The position numbers and the translations under genes are program-made. Positions 62,682-64,000 of a stretch of 64,000 nucleotides of DNA are shown in pieces. The stretch covers positions 1 to 64,000 of the forward strand of contig RFYV01000003.1 in the NCBI GenBank assembly GCA_009921265.1. The letters run 5' to 3'. Numbering within the stretch: the stretch's first letter is position 1; each line of letters opens with the position of its first letter. The notes under the pieces were generated by a model. The model saw nothing but the letters and a program-made list of their open reading frames with translations, had not been told where the DNA came from and ran no database searches. The stretch is from Betaproteobacteria bacterium (lineage in GTDB: Bacteria; Pseudomonadota; Gammaproteobacteria; Burkholderiales; Burkholderiaceae_C).

Positions 62682-63515
62682 TCAATATCTCAATTGTGCA
62701 ATTTCTCTGAGTACTTCGGGTGTGGTGGTTTTAAACCCAAAATATTCCAAATACGCGGGTATTTGTTCAAACAACATATCTGCACCTACCTGAACTTTGC
62801 AACCCCGCATTGCAGCGGCTTTGAGCAAGGCGGTGGTTTCGTTTTTGAGGACCACTTCGCCAACAAACGTATCTTGATGTAACAAAGACACATCAAAGGG
62901 CAGGGGATCGTCTTCTTTCATACCCAATGGTGTGGCATTGACGACCAAATCCATGTGTCGCGGGTTATTCGATCCATTAGCAACATCTGTTTTAGGAAAA
63001 TATTGTTTGATGCGTTGCGTCAATTGTTGCGCTGCCGATTCATTCATATCGAATACATGTAGTTGCGCAACTTGCGCTTTGGCCAAGGACGCGGCGATGG
63101 CACTCCCCACGCCACCACTACCGACAACCAATGCGCGTTTGCCACGCAAATCCAAACCTTTGCGTTGAATGCCTCGCACAAAGCCTTCACCGTCAAACAT
63201 ATCCCCCTGTAATAGGCCATCGCTGGTGCGCCTGACTGCATTGCAAGCACCTGCAACGCGTGCTGTGGGAGAAATATCTTTTAAAAAATGTGCCGTGGTG
63301 ACTTTGTGCGGCATGGTGATCAGCGCACCACGAATATTGGTGAGGTGGAAAACAGAATTTAAAAAGACTCCAAAATTTTCTGGCTTGCAACCCATGGGAA
63401 TGACAACAGCGTTAATCCCCATTTCTTCAAAATAGGGGTTGTAAATCATGGGTGATTTGAATGTGTGCGTCGGGTAACCGATATGCGCAATGAGCTCAGT
63501 GTTGCCGTTGATCAT
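62682..63515 (-). CDS. Shikimate-dehydrogenase-family protein with altered substrate site
   Basis: 277 aa. The fold and cofactor motif RALVVGSGGVGSAIAASL match AroE, and catalytic Lys is in ALITMPHKVT with Asp in GDMFDGEGF. But the conserved substrate residues differ: HTFKSPMIYN in place of the Ser-x-Ser-Pro..His-Asn pattern, ALITMPHK in place of NVTxPxK, and GDMFDG in place of GxNTDG. It is therefore probably a related dehydrogenase of another cyclic hydroxy acid, not the biosynthetic AroE. It stands alone; the next 120 bases downstream are gene-free. Confidence 0.85.
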   Translation of the reverse strand: MINGNTELIAHIGYPTHTFKSPMIYNPYFEEMGINAVVIPMGCKPENFGVFLNSVFHLTNIRGALITMPHKVTTAHFLKDISPTARVAGACNAVRRTSDGLLQGDMFDGEGFVRGIQRKGLDLRGKRALVVGSGGVGSAIAASLAKAQVAQLHVFDMNESAAQQLTQRIKQYFPKTDVANGSNNPRHMDLVVNATPLGMKEDDPLPFDVSLLHQDTFVGEVVLKNETTALLKAAAMRGCKVQVGADMLFEQIPAYLEYFGFKTTTPEVLREIAQLRY

Positions 63516-63641
63516 GATGTTGAGTATATGTAATGGGTTGATAAGAGACTTTTAAAAATCGTTCAATCGCTCATCTATCTTGGCAATGGCGATATAACGG
63601 GAAATAACAATTGATTGAGTACTTTGTTCGTAATGATGAGT

Positions 63642-63805
63642 TTATGGGTGGTTTGCTGTGACTTTGCTATTGATAGCAATCAACTAATAACCCCCTGCAC
63701 AATTTGAACAAATGCGACGCGATCAAAAGCCTAGATTTTTAGGGCACGACGAACTTCAATAGGAATCGTGAGTTGACCATTAGATTTGAGCGTCGCAGCA
63801 GGCAT
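63642..63805 (-). pseudogene. Relic of an AbrB/SpoVT-type antitoxin gene
   Basis: On the minus strand, ATG at 63805 reads MPAATLKSNGQLTIPIEVRR and then ALKI and a stop at 63731. The same frame resumes AFDRVAFVQIVQG, and the next frame continues with LIAINSKVTANHP. This order fits an AbrB-like DNA-binding antitoxin (TLTSKGQITIPxEVR..GDRVEFV) broken by a nonsense codon and a frameshift. No toxin partner is recognisable beside it. The rest of 63516-63854 shows no gene. Confidence 0.65.
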
Positions 63806-63854
63806 TCAAAATGTCCATGTTATTTACTTTTAGAAGTCCAGTATTATTCACCAC

Positions 63855-64000
63855 ATGTCCCCATCAGCCCCAACCAAATCCATGGCCGGCATCGGCCTAT
63901 TGCTGATGGCGGTGGCGTGTTTTGGTTTTATTGATACCCTCACCAAACAAGTCACGCTCACGGTTCCTATCTTGATGGTGGTTTGGGTGCGTTATTTCAT
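63855..64000 (+). CDS. EamA/DMT transporter, N-terminal part (cut by window edge)
   Basis: From the ATG at 63855 the open frame reads MSPSAPTKSMAGIGLLLMAVACFGFIDTLTKQ and continues to the edge (48 codons). The first helix with CFGFIDTLTK and the following PILMVVWVRYF are typical of EamA-family carriers. A start site with a clear ribosome site is not visible, but the ATG begins the natural helix. Confidence 0.8.
   Translation, partial: MSPSAPTKSMAGIGLLLMAVACFGFIDTLTKQVTLTVPILMVVWVRYF

Noticed and set aside
1-64000. tRNA, rRNA, CRISPR array, prophage or intact insertion sequence
   Set aside because: No cloverleaf, regular spaced repeats, transposase or phage gene was found on reading both strands.

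Overview
The window looks like chromosome from a freshwater-type betaproteobacterium (order Burkholderiales) of moderate GC. The evidence is five Bug/TctC-type periplasmic receptors, two DctP-type and one TAXI-type TRAP system, a glnA-glnL-glnG block with a sigma-54/NtrC promoter, a czcCBA efflux operon, and a CinA-like/EI24 gene pair. Genus cannot be fixed from sequence alone. About the first 0.88 kb (an NCS2 permease fragment and a DUF4389-like coding end) looks actinobacterial and is joined in frame to a phytanoyl-CoA-dioxygenase gene. This is most simply an assembly chimera.

Layout. 1-1.6 kb: permease fragment and chimeric PhyH/DUF4389 ORF. 1.7-13.6 kb: an accessory catabolic island with an IclR regulator, Bug receptors, a Rieske oxygenase, a hemerythrin overlapping a DUF3500 protein with a His-rich tail, an SDR, an MFS carrier, a DUF2889 protein and an alpha/beta hydrolase. 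13.6-18.6 kb: DsrE-like protein, a membrane protein, an M14 carboxypeptidase and a GMC oxidoreductase. 18.7-22.6 kb: TRAP dctPQM plus a family III CoA-transferase/racemase. 22.7-31.6 kb: denD-like, ilvD-like, lrgA and lrgB in one overlapping operon, a second TRAP operon with an internal terminator, and two HIBADH-like dehydrogenases. 31.6-40 kb: COG0523 GTPase, LVIVD-repeat protein, then an operon of Bug, ACMSD-like amidohydrolase, TAXI receptor, fused TRAP permease and DapA-like aldolase. 40-47.6 kb: hydrolase, YiiX-like, EamA, Tat-type carbonic anhydrase, YdcF, UMF1 carrier and a TctDE-like two-component system. 47.7-54.7 kb: czcCBA and two broken genes. 54.8-62.6 kb: conserved core with EI24, CinA-like, glnA, glnL, glnG, xthA and arfB. 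62.7-64 kb: AroE-like dehydrogenase, an AbrB antitoxin relic and the start of an EamA transporter.

How the parts fit. Most accessory genes form uptake-plus-catabolism modules for organic acids: a high-affinity periplasmic receptor with an oxygenase, dehydratase, aldolase, decarboxylase or CoA-transferase. The glnA region carries an unusually clear NtrC operator and -24/-12 promoter. The czc operon and its divergent two-component genes share a promoter region with an 11-bp-period direct repeat, as expected for an OmpR-family regulator. No rRNA, tRNA, CRISPR array, intact IS element or prophage was recognised. The best candidates for undescribed biology are the oxygenase/hemerythrin/DUF3500 island, the LrgAB-dehydratase-dehydrogenase operon, and the mixed Bug+TAXI operon.
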